From contig JAPOQU010000108.1 in NCBI GenBank assembly GCA_026710545.1, forward strand, positions 1-64,000: a stretch of DNA of 64,000 nt, read 5' to 3'. This document shows positions 1 through 6,218 of the stretch, one piece after another (the first letter of the stretch is position 1; each line of letters starts with the position of its first letter). The position numbers and the translations under genes were made by a program. The stretch comes from Gammaproteobacteria bacterium. GTDB taxonomy: Bacteria > Pseudomonadota > Gammaproteobacteria > Eutrophobiales > Eutrophobiaceae. The notes beneath the pieces are model-generated. The model did no database searches and was not told the DNA's origin. It saw only the letters and a program-made list of their open reading frames with translations.

Positions 1-520
1 CCCGACCCTTGGCGGCGGCTGTCAATCGGGTAGAAAAAATCATTGAGGGGCAAATCCAATGCGCGAAAATCGCCGCGTGAAAACTTGACCTTTTTGTCCA
101 TCATATTGTGAAACAAGGATTCCTAGGTGGAGCGAACCGTCCCGGGAACCCCGGAGATCCGTTAGTTTGAGGCATACTGGTCAATCCTAGTGGAAGCCTA
201 ATTGTAGCTATCATAACAATCCTCAAGAAACTATCCTTTATTTTGGGCTATAGACGTCACATGTTAATATTGTTCCATATGCTGAGGATCACGCAGTAAC
301 CTGCAAGATGACAAAGAAACTTGATAATATTAAAAAAATCGACATGCTTCCAACTCGAATTCGAGAAGCAGCCAATAAGCGTAAAGGAACCTCTATTAAT
401 TCAGTGTAATGATATAATACAGGTTCCTTTAACCCGAACCGTCGGGCTACCCATTGAATACCACAGTCTGTAATGGCAAGGGGTAGCTCCCCAGGTCAGG
501 ACAAATATGAGGAAATTACC
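1..520. other. Left-edge region without a confident gene
   Basis: No gene here can be supported. An open frame runs in from the left edge on the plus strand and stops at 78-80 (25 codons). It could be the tail of a gene outside the window. A 33-codon frame at 308-409 is lysine-rich and has no convincing ribosome-binding site. A TATAAT hexamer lies at 413-418, but no good -35 element stands in front of it. The stretch is more AT-rich than the core genes further right, which fits accessory DNA. Confidence 0.4.
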
Positions 521-1279
521 ATGCTGGACAATCTTGACCAAATCCAAATACCGTCCGACGTATTGGCCGACTTGGGCCTGGTGCATAAGTACCCGCTTCA
601 TATCGATGTCATCAACAACGAAACCGGCTTCGCCCTGTATGTTGAAACCCCCATTGTGTCACATATTAACGATGGTATGTGGGACCCGCTTTTCGGCTCC
701 GACGCTGAATATCACGCGAAGAACGTGCATATCGATGATTATGTGCCTGGAATGGCGCCTGAATACGAATTTGATAGCTGGAATGAAGGTGCCTATCTTC
801 GTATCCGCGAAGTGGATGATGACGGCAACACGGGAGAGTGGCACACGGTACAACTGCAAAAGAGAAATTTTACCAAGAACACGAACCCGCCCGACGCCCT
901 TGAGGATTTCGGTTTCAACCGTTTCGATAGCGTGACTTGGTTGGAAGGCTTGGACCCGGGCAAAAACTACCAGGTGCAGATGTGGCTTGATAGCCCTAGC
1001 GACAATGGACGCCTCGATTTACAGGGGTACTGGAAACGCTCGATCAATTACGTATACGACGAGCATGACAACTACGTATATGATGAGCACGGCAACGAGT
1101 TGACCGAACCGGGTGACTGGTATTATTGGCAGGAACCTGACGTATATTCCGACATCCACGACATTAATACCGATTCTGCAGTGTTCGATGTCGATATAGA
1201 CGGGGACGGTACGATGGATTTCTTTGCTGACGTTGAAGTGGTTGATGCGGGCAACGTGATGGACTCCTTCATCGCCTGA
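521..1279 (+). CDS. Acidic protein of unknown function with calcium-loop-like C-terminus
   Basis: I do not recognise this 252-residue protein. The ATG at 521 is preferred over an upstream in-frame ATG at 473 because a GAGG sits 8 bases before it. The protein is strongly acidic and rich in Asp, Tyr and Trp, with no signal peptide or membrane segment. Near residues 180-200 there is a short tandem duplication (NYVYDEHDN then YVYDEHGNE), visible in the DNA as an imperfect 27-base repeat around 1046-1100. Close to the C-terminus a DVDIDGDGTMD stretch resembles the calcium-binding loops of EF-hand or dockerin modules. With the acidic, hydrophobic-ended tail, that makes a secreted type I substrate or surface protein possible, but this is inference. 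Its neighbours are a transposase remnant and toxin-antitoxin genes, so it is accessory. Confidence 0.6.
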   Translation: MLDNLDQIQIPSDVLADLGLVHKYPLHIDVINNETGFALYVETPIVSHINDGMWDPLFGSDAEYHAKNVHIDDYVPGMAPEYEFDSWNEGAYLRIREVDDDGNTGEWHTVQLQKRNFTKNTNPPDALEDFGFNRFDSVTWLEGLDPGKNYQVQMWLDSPSDNGRLDLQGYWKRSINYVYDEHDNYVYDEHGNELTEPGDWYYWQEPDVYSDIHDINTDSAVFDVDIDGDGTMDFFADVEVVDAGNVMDSFIA

Positions 1280-1290
1280 CGAAGACCTGA

Positions 1291-1713
1291 ATAGTTAGGG
1301 CATCAACTTCCTGTTTTGGCGGGAGTCTTTGGTTTGGAATCCACGGCCAACACGCGCGCCTCCGCCTCGACCAGGTCCACCAGCGCATCGGACGAATCAG
1401 GGAAAACAGCCACGGCTTGGCCCAGCACTACGACATCACCGTACAGACCGATGAGACCGGCCAATGCGTCACCGCGGTGCGCTTCACCCGCAACGCCCGG
1501 CCCGGCTCCATGGTGACCCACCCGGGCGTGTGCTGCCTGCGCAGCAACTGGACCGACTGGGACGAGGAAGCCCTCTGGTGCACCTGCTTCATGCTCACCG
1601 ACTGTGAGGCCGTGTTCCACTCGTTAAAGTCCGAGCTTGGCCTGCGCCCCATCTACCGCCACAAACCCATCCGCGCCGAGGGGCGCCTGTTCATTACCGT
1701 CATCGCCTACTAG
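1291..1713 (+). pseudogene. C-terminal remnant of a DDE transposase (IS4/IS1634-like)
   Basis: The frame is open from just after a stop at 1288 to the TAG at 1711-1713 and has no proper start. From about 1350 it reads RLDQVHQRIGRIREN, then about 115 residues ending AVFHSLKSELGLRP followed by a Tyr/Arg/Lys-rich segment and GRLFITVIAY. In IS4/IS1634-type transposases the Glu of SLKSELGLRP is the third catalytic acid of the DDE triad, followed by this Y-x-K type segment. The N-terminal two thirds, with both Asp residues, are absent, and the C-terminus is cut short. No terminal inverted repeats were seen. It is a dead fragment that marks past insertion activity at the island edge. Confidence 0.72.
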
Positions 1714-1829
1714 TCGCACAATGCACACAATTGACCCCAGTCCCGTCACAACGGGAAGCCGGAGCGCGCATTTTGTGCGACATGTCCCTGTTCATCCTTG
1801 TCTCCCCATAATGCGCCTCGCTCGAATAT

Positions 1830-2123
1830 TCACTGTAGTTCCAGCTTCAAAGAACGTCCGACCGCCTGTGCGGCCCGGGAGAGAATATGAAGTGTGACAT
1901 GTTCATTTTTTGGGTCGAGTAACCGGTCAAGTTGAGAACGACTTGTTGACAACCGCCTCGCCATTTCCACCTTATTGATACCCTGCTGTTTCATTGCTTC
2001 GGCAAGTTGCCAGGCCAGAACCCGTTTTACAGCTTGTTCGGTTGTCTCTTCATAATTTCCTTGTTCTTTAAGAAAATCTTCAAAGAATTGACCAGCCCTG
2101 CCTCTTTCAATATTGTCGTTCAT
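1830..2123 (-). CDS. higA: HigA-type antitoxin, XRE helix-turn-helix
   Basis: This 97-residue protein has a helix-turn-helix at about residues 38-75 (LAEAMKQQGINKVEMARRL, then STSRSQLDRLLDP). It ends with the ALSRAAQAVGRSLKLEL type segment usual for XRE antitoxins paired with HigB or phage Gp49-like toxins. Its ATG overlaps the end of the toxin gene by 4 bases (2120-2123), so the pair is one transcription unit in the toxin-first order characteristic of higBA. The family antitoxin binds and neutralises the toxin and, with it, represses the operon promoter. A likely operator is described at 2479-2494. The gene symbol is by family resemblance. Confidence 0.82.
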   Translation of the reverse strand: MNDNIERGRAGQFFEDFLKEQGNYEETTEQAVKRVLAWQLAEAMKQQGINKVEMARRLSTSRSQLDRLLDPKNEHVTLHILSRAAQAVGRSLKLELQ

Positions 2124-2485
2124 TTCATGCCTCTCATTCGTTTATCGGCCAAACTTAACTCTTGAGCCGGTGTTTTCTGTGATTTCTTGATGAAGCCATG
2201 AAGCAAAATCATCGCCCCATCATGAGCACAGAATAAAACTCGCGCTATCCGTCCATTGGAGAGATTAGTACGAATTTCCCATAGTCCTTTGTGTCCTTTA
2301 AGGGGACGACAAAGCGGCATACCAACCGGCCACCCGAATTCGGCTGTTCGGATGTCATCCCCTATCAGCTTACGATCTTCAGGACTAAGTGATAAAAGCC
2401 ATTCCCGGACTGGAATGTTGCCCTTATCTGTCTCAAAGAAACGGGCCGACAGTCTTTTCTTATCATCCATGCGGAAGTGTACCAT
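2120..2485 (-). CDS. higB: HigB/Gp49-type toxin (RelE-superfamily mRNA interferase)
   Basis: The protein has up to 121 residues. It shows the Gp49/HigB family core: VREWLLSLSPEDRKLIGDDI, then the PLKGHKGLWEIRTNLSNGRIARVLF strand-loop-strand segment, then ILLHGFIKKSQKTPAQEL. In this family the basic C-terminal strand-turn region cleaves ribosome-bound mRNA. The first possible ATG is at 2485; a second in-frame ATG at 2470 would remove five residues. Neither has a clear Shine-Dalgarno, and the first ATG lies inside an inverted repeat, so the start is uncertain. The gene precedes and overlaps the antitoxin gene. Confidence 0.8.
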   Translation of the reverse strand: MVHFRMDDKKRLSARFFETDKGNIPVREWLLSLSPEDRKLIGDDIRTAEFGWPVGMPLCRPLKGHKGLWEIRTNLSNGRIARVLFCAHDGAMILLHGFIKKSQKTPAQELSLADKRMRGMK

Positions 2486-2494
2486 AAATGGTAC
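2479..2494. promoter_or_regulatory. Palindromic operator candidate at the higBA start
   Basis: A perfect 7-base inverted repeat (GTACCAT, two-base centre, ATGGTAC) overlaps the first ATG of the toxin gene on the minus strand. Autoregulated toxin-antitoxin operons commonly carry such a palindrome in their promoter. A TTGTCA hexamer lies further upstream on the minus strand (about 2514-2519), so a promoter there would place the palindrome near the transcription start. The operator role is inferred. Confidence 0.5.
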
Positions 2495-2537
2495 GTTCTA
2501 TCCAGTGTAATATTGACAACAGGTGATCTTTCCCCCG

Positions 2538-2581
2538 CGAAAAAATTCTCTCTGCGAAAAAATTCTCACGAAAAAATTCTC
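2538..2581. repeat. Three copies of a 13-base A-tract repeat
   Basis: CGAAAAAATTCTC occurs at 2538-2550, 2555-2567 and 2569-2581, immediately upstream of the promoter of the first abiF-type RNA. A-tracts in this position could act as an UP element or a bend. No such repeat precedes the second RNA copy. Confidence 0.7.
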
Positions 2582-2583
2582 TC

Positions 2584-2612
2584 TTGAAGCTGCCACCCAC
2601 AAGAACTATAAT
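2584..2612 (+). promoter_or_regulatory. Sigma-70 promoter of the first abiF-type RNA
   Basis: TTGAAG (2584-2589) and a perfect TATAAT (2607-2612) are separated by exactly 17 bases. Transcription would start near 2619-2621, just before the first base of the RNA stem at 2624. That agreement supports both calls. Confidence 0.72.
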
Positions 2613-2619
2613 ATACATA

Positions 2620-2704
2620 ACACAGCCGTCACGCCTCTAAACACAGCGACCACCTTCAATCTGTTGAAGTTGCTGTTAATGCGCAACCTTGGCGGCTTTT
2701 TTTT
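2620..2704 (+). ncRNA. abiF-type structured RNA, copy 1 (candidate RNA antitoxin)
   Basis: The predicted RNA of about 85 nt is closed by an 8-bp stem (AGCCGTCA 2624-2631 with TGGCGGCT 2690-2697) and ends in eight T residues (2697-2704), as in a Rho-independent terminator. Inside is a perfect 6-bp hairpin, CTTCAA (2654-2659), loop TCTG, TTGAAG (2664-2669), and a shorter TTGC/GCAA stem (2670-2673 with 2683-2686). The segments CACGCCTCT and ACCTTGGCGGCTTTTTTTT recur in the copy at 4161-4211. The closing stem differs at two positions between copies with pairing kept. The RNA stands 21 bases before the start of a broken abiF gene. Conserved RNAs upstream of abiF are known and have been reported as antitoxins. 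The assignment of this copy rests on its position and its match to copy 2. Confidence 0.72.
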
Positions 2705-2725
2705 GCCTGCGTTTCGAGGATCCCG

Positions 2726-3210
2726 GTGGTTGAAGCCTACACGAAATCCCCTCTCACGTTCGAGCAGCAACTGCAGCAGTTGAAAGATCACGGCCTGATT
2801 ATAGAAAATGATGATTTCGCCTTATCTCAACTCAGAACCATCAGTTACTATCGCCTGAGCGCCTACTGGCACCCGTTCCGCAAGATAGAACAGGGCGGCA
2901 CTATTGCCGATGACTTTGAAGAAGGAACTCATTTCGACGAAGTCATGACATTGGCCGTTTGTGGAACAGGGAATTAGCCATACGGCCCGGCAAGATGCGT
3001 GCCAGAGCCTGGAATCCGCCTGTTACGCCCCGTAACGACAGAGTATTTTATGTTCTCCTGGTCCTTCGACATCTATTACGCATGGCAGATACCGGCAATG
3101 ATTGGAAACAACAATGCAACATGCTGCTTAAACCTGTTGCGAAAGACAGCAAATGGCGACAGGCTATGGGATTAACAGAAAACTGGATAGACCATCCAGA
3201 GTGGCAGTAA
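2726..3210 (+). pseudogene. Broken abiF (Abi_2 family HEPN protein)
   Basis: The gene starts at GTG 2726 behind a GAGGA (2716-2720). About 75 residues match the N-terminal part of the intact abiF at 4228, including SYYRLSAYWHPF and FDEVMTL. At about 2952/2953 the sequence jumps, one base out of frame, to GRLWNRELAIRPG. The C-terminal part then runs to a stop at 3208-3210. Against the intact gene, residues about 72-215 are missing, roughly 430 bases. The lost part includes the catalytic R-x4-H HEPN motif, which normally stands directly before HGRLWN. The first frame stops at 2977. The product cannot be an active ribonuclease. The two abiF copies are too different to be a recent duplication. 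Confidence 0.82.
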
Positions 3211-3275
3211 TGGAGGGTATGTTCCCCTCCAGGATTCCCAAACCGATTAGTTCAACCTGATATTGAGAATCCACG

Positions 3276-3848
3276 TCATGCCTCACTCCAACCAACAGCC
3301 CGCTTCCGAAAAACCTCATAACGCACCCCGGCTTTCCGGCAGGCGATCCTGATTCGGTACTCAAACCGGCCTTCCCGGCCATCCGTGTCATAAATCACCA
3401 CCGCCGGCCGCTTGCCGGTCACGTGACTGAAGAACAGCGCCTGCTGTACGCTGTCCAGGCTGCTGCGCTTATCCAGGCCGCCCTCGTAAACCATCGTGCC
3501 GGTCTCACAATCCACTTCCACGTAACTGCGACCGCCGGCAGACGTATACCCATGACGGGTTTCCGTCTCCCCGTTGACCAGGGCACAAAACCAGCGATTG
3601 TAATCATCCTCTGACGCCGTCGTGGGTGGCGCCGAACGGCCAGTTTCGTTCATCGGCGTTGATTGGTTGCCCTGAGCAGGATGGCCGGACCGTGCACCAT
3701 CATGGCAATGCTGCGGCAGTTTACCTGCGTGACAGCCTTCGGAGTCTGTGCGTCCGGGATGTCCCTGGATTGACAGCGCCATCAACGACAATATGCTGAG
3801 ACCCAACAGCTTCATCAGCCACCTTTTGATACGGGTTAATATCATCAC
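3276..3848 (-). CDS. Secreted protein with YHYH-like His/Cys motif, function unknown
   Basis: This is a 190-residue protein from the ATG at 3848; an in-frame ATG at 3815 (MKLLGLSILSLMALS) would give a cleaner signal peptide. The mature part begins with HPGRTDSEGCHAGKLPQHCH, a short Gly/Cys/His motif like the YHYH-type segment found in small exported proteins (typical form GRTDSSGCH...YHCH). A Ser/Pro/Thr-rich linker follows, then a domain of about 110 residues with paired cysteines, in which VVIYDTDGREGRFEYRIRIAC is the most distinct part. I cannot assign a function. It lies between the two abiF loci, on the opposite strand, and is probably cargo of the same island. Confidence 0.65.
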   Translation of the reverse strand: MMILTRIKRWLMKLLGLSILSLMALSIQGHPGRTDSEGCHAGKLPQHCHDGARSGHPAQGNQSTPMNETGRSAPPTTASEDDYNRWFCALVNGETETRHGYTSAGGRSYVEVDCETGTMVYEGGLDKRSSLDSVQQALFFSHVTGKRPAVVIYDTDGREGRFEYRIRIACRKAGVRYEVFRKRAVGWSEA

Positions 3849-4124
3849 AAGGACCTTTTCAACAGGATATCGCAGTGTCAGGAATCATATTTCATGCTCG
3901 AAAATATAACTGGCAATATACCATGAAATATCAGTAATATCAAATAGATAACTTCATAGTTCCATAAAATATGACTAATCAAAACCAGGGGTTTGTTGGC
4001 AAAATCACGTCGCTATGAGGAAGGTTCAGTATTGATGTGTAAACCCGGATTATTTATCCTCTACACACGTCTGAACTGGAAGCTGAATTTATAGCTTGTC
4101 ACTCTCCCTGAAGATAAAATTATT

Positions 4125-4153
4125 TTGACATTAAGCCAAGAGTATATTAACCT
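4125..4153 (+). promoter_or_regulatory. Possible promoter of the second abiF-type RNA
   Basis: A perfect TTGACA (4125-4130) is followed after 17 bases by TAACCT (4148-4153), a poor -10 element. An alternative -10, TATATT (4143-4148), is too close to that -35. Either would start RNA just upstream of the stem at 4166. The upstream stretch 3849-4120 is AT-rich, with no other feature recognised. Confidence 0.4.
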
Positions 4154-4160
4154 TGACTTA

Positions 4161-4211
4161 ACAACAGCTGCCACGCCTCTCTCTGAAGCGCTACCTTGGC
4201 GGCTTTTTTTT
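4161..4211 (+). ncRNA. abiF-type structured RNA, copy 2 (candidate RNA antitoxin)
   Basis: An 8-bp stem (AGCTGCCA 4166-4173 with TGGCGGCT 4197-4204) closes a 23-base loop and is followed by eight T residues (4204-4211), 16 bases before the abiF ATG. The loop starts CGCCTCT and ends ACCT, as in copy 1, but lacks the inner CTTCAA hairpin. Compared with copy 1, the fourth pair is U-G instead of C-G and the sixth is C-G instead of U-G, so pairing is conserved through changes. The position, between promoter and toxin gene with an attenuator-like end, matches RNA-antitoxin operons: most transcripts would stop as free RNA and some would read through into abiF. The true 5' end may lie a few bases upstream. 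Confidence 0.72.
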
Positions 4212-4227
4212 GCTTGGTGTTTACATA

Positions 4228-5133
4228 ATGGAATATTCAAAACCTGCTTGTTCAGAAGAAGAACATCTAAGGATTATGGAAGAAAGGGGACTTCAGATAC
4301 CGGACCCCGATAAAGCTATCCACTATCTCAAGTATATTGGTTATTATCGACTAACAGGGTATTGCCTTCCTTTTCAGCATGGTGAAAAAGGAGATCATAC
4401 TTTTTTAAAAGGGGCTACATTCGATGACGTGCTCCGGCTGTATATCTACGACAGGAAACTCAGGTTACTGGTACTGGATGCGATAGAGGAAATTGAGGTT
4501 GCGTTTCGGGCAGTTCTTTCGAACACAATGAGTTTAGCTTATGGCCCGCATTGGTATCTGGATACAAAACACTTTGGAAACAGGTATGGGAAAAAAGGAC
4601 GCCGGCCTTACGACCATGAAAAATTACTCAAAGAAATAGATAGCGCCGATAATATTTTCCTTAGACATTATCGCAGCACCTATTCTTCTCCTGCATATCC
4701 GCCAAGCTGGATGATGATTGAAGTTCTTTCTTTCGGAACCTGTTCAATATTATTTGCTCACCTCAAAAAGCGTCAAATCGCATTAGTCAGTAAAGAATTG
4801 GGGTTGGAACCCAAACTATTGGTATCCTGGATGCAGGGCCTCGTCGTATTGAGAAACTTAAGCGCTCATCATGGTCGTCTTTGGAACTGGAAGTTTCCTC
4901 ACACTTTATCTACCTGGAGAAATATTCCAGAAGATTTGTCAGAGAATTTTGCCCAAAGTAATACATTTTACGAATACGCCTGTCTCGTTATGTTTTTCCT
5001 GAAACTTATTTCTCCAGAAACTACTTGGGGAAAAAAATTATCAGCACTTATTACAGAACATAAAATTAAAGTATCTGACATGGGTTTTCCAAAAGACTGG
5101 GAAGATAGAATTATCTGGAAATATTACCTATAA
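4228..5133 (+). CDS. abiF: AbiF, Abi_2 family HEPN ribonuclease (abortive-infection toxin)
   Basis: The protein has 301 residues from the ATG at 4228; a TTG at 4210 would add six residues but lies in the T run of the upstream RNA. Features of the Abi_2/AbiD-AbiF family are SKPA at the start, a GYYRLTGYCLPF segment (residues 38-49), FDDVLRLYIYDRKLRLLVLD (65-84), IEEIEVAFRAVL (86-97) and PSWMMIEVLSFG (159-170). The HEPN catalytic motif is R209-NLSA-H214, directly followed by HGRLWN. The C-terminal end reads MGFPKDWEDRIIW. The family limits phage spread by cleaving RNA, and AbiF has been described as a toxin restrained by its upstream RNA and as a relative of Cas13. No Shine-Dalgarno is obvious; ribosome access may depend on the leader RNA. 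Codon use is more AT-rich than in the core genes, suggesting transfer. Confidence 0.88.
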   Translation: MEYSKPACSEEEHLRIMEERGLQIPDPDKAIHYLKYIGYYRLTGYCLPFQHGEKGDHTFLKGATFDDVLRLYIYDRKLRLLVLDAIEEIEVAFRAVLSNTMSLAYGPHWYLDTKHFGNRYGKKGRRPYDHEKLLKEIDSADNIFLRHYRSTYSSPAYPPSWMMIEVLSFGTCSILFAHLKKRQIALVSKELGLEPKLLVSWMQGLVVLRNLSAHHGRLWNWKFPHTLSTWRNIPEDLSENFAQSNTFYEYACLVMFFLKLISPETTWGKKLSALITEHKIKVSDMGFPKDWEDRIIWKYYL

Positions 5134-5157
5134 GTGGCACCAGATAATCGTAATATT

Positions 5158-5202
5158 GACCCTCTCCCCATTCTTGAGCCACGAACCGTTTAGGGAGAGG
5201 TC
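5158..5202. repeat. Inverted repeat downstream of abiF
   Basis: GACCCTCTCCC near 5158-5168 and GGGAGAGGTC at 5193-5202 can pair over about 10 bases with one bulge. No T run follows, so a terminator role between convergent abiF and bamD is possible but unproven. Confidence 0.4.
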
Positions 5203-5236
5203 ATCTGCGATAATCTGCGTAATCTGCGGATTAATC
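5201..5236. repeat. TCTGCG-TAA dispersed repeat at the bamD 3' end
   Basis: Three units of ATCTGCG(N)TAATC type run across 5201-5236 and include the bamD stop codon region. A near-identical array lies at 57136-57167 on the 3' end of the RND transporter gene. Confidence 0.6.
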
Positions 5237-6019
5237 TTCGATGATGATATCCCTGATGTCGTAGATCCCGGGGTGGCTGGGGTAGTTCAGTTCCAGCACG
5301 CGCACGGTATCCGCGGAAAGGTCCGGCATCTCCAGGACTTTATAGGTCTTGGCCATGAGCACCAGGGCATCGGGCACGGAAGGCGTGCGCGGGTAGGACT
5401 CCACCACGGTGCGCGCCCGGTTAAGAGCCGCCAGGTATGCGCCTCTTTTCAAATAATAGTTTGCCACGTGAATTTCGTGCCGGGCAAGGCGGTTGCGCAG
5501 GAATACCATGCGCTTTTTGGCATCCTCGGCGTACTGGCTCTGGGGGTATTTTTCCAGGAGTTCTGAAAACGCCTGGAACGAGGTCATGGCCGCTCCCTGG
5601 TCGCGCTGGCTGGAATCAATCGGTAAAAAACGTTCCGTGAGCCCCCTGCCCCGGTTGAAATTCACCAGGCCCTTGAGGAAGTAGGCATAATCCACGTGGG
5701 TATTCTGGGGATACAACCGGATAAAGCGGTCACAGGCCGAGAGGGCTGATTCGAATTCCTCGGTCTTGTAATAGGCGTAGGCCAGGTCCAGCAGAGACTG
5801 TTGCCCGTATACACCGAATGGAAAGCGGGTTTCGAGAAACTCGTAATACTCAACCGCCTTGCTGTAATAGCCGGAGTCGAGCGCGCCCTTGGCCTCGGAA
5901 TACAAGCGCTCCACCGTCCAGTTACTTGCTTCGTTGTCACCCTTGTCGCCAAACCAGGCACAACCGCCGAGCAGCAGCAAGGCCGTATAAAGGCAGAGTA
6001 AATATATCTTATGGGACAT
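5231..6019 (-). CDS. bamD: BamD, outer-membrane assembly lipoprotein
   Basis: The protein has 262 residues from the ATG at 6019. The start is chosen because it opens a lipoprotein signal, a hydrophobic run ending LLLLGGC with the lipidated cysteine about 18 residues in. TPR-like repeats follow (for example SEAKGALDSGYYSKAVEYYEFLETRFPFG and LLDLAYAYYKTEEFESALSACDRFIRLYP), as in BamD/ComL/YfiO. BamD is the essential lipoprotein partner of BamA in beta-barrel insertion. The rluD-pgeF-clpB genes that often sit beside bamD are elsewhere in this window (47011-51454). It is divergent from petA, with about 200 bases between them. Confidence 0.93.
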   Translation of the reverse strand: MSHKIYLLCLYTALLLLGGCAWFGDKGDNEASNWTVERLYSEAKGALDSGYYSKAVEYYEFLETRFPFGVYGQQSLLDLAYAYYKTEEFESALSACDRFIRLYPQNTHVDYAYFLKGLVNFNRGRGLTERFLPIDSSQRDQGAAMTSFQAFSELLEKYPQSQYAEDAKKRMVFLRNRLARHEIHVANYYLKRGAYLAALNRARTVVESYPRTPSVPDALVLMAKTYKVLEMPDLSADTVRVLELNYPSHPGIYDIRDIIIED

Positions 6020-6218
6020 CCGGGCAATTTTACCGTTTCTCCGCGAATAATCGCACAGTTCAAGAGTCGATATCAATCGGTAATTGAACTGGTTGGCCCT
6101 GCGAAGCTTGTTCCTGCGATAGTACGGAGCAGGGGACTGTCGGGGCGACACGAAGTGATCGATCATGATATACTCCCGGTTTTGCCAACAGGCATTAATG
6201 AGTTTGAGGATAAACTGA

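Noticed and set aside
3-80. Open frame entering from the left edge
   Set aside because: Only 25 codons are visible and no family can be recognised. It is noted in the left-edge entry but not called as a gene.
308-409. 33-codon lysine-rich frame
   Set aside because: There is no convincing ribosome-binding site, no recognised family, and it lies in AT-rich sequence where short frames arise easily.
2538-2581. CRISPR-like short repeats
   Set aside because: The three 13-base A-tract repeats are separated by only 1-4 bases and have no spacers, so this is not a CRISPR array.
4125-4313. 62-codon frame overlapping the RNA and abiF start
   Set aside because: It runs through the RNA stem and T run in a different frame from abiF. 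The structured RNA and abiF explain the region better.
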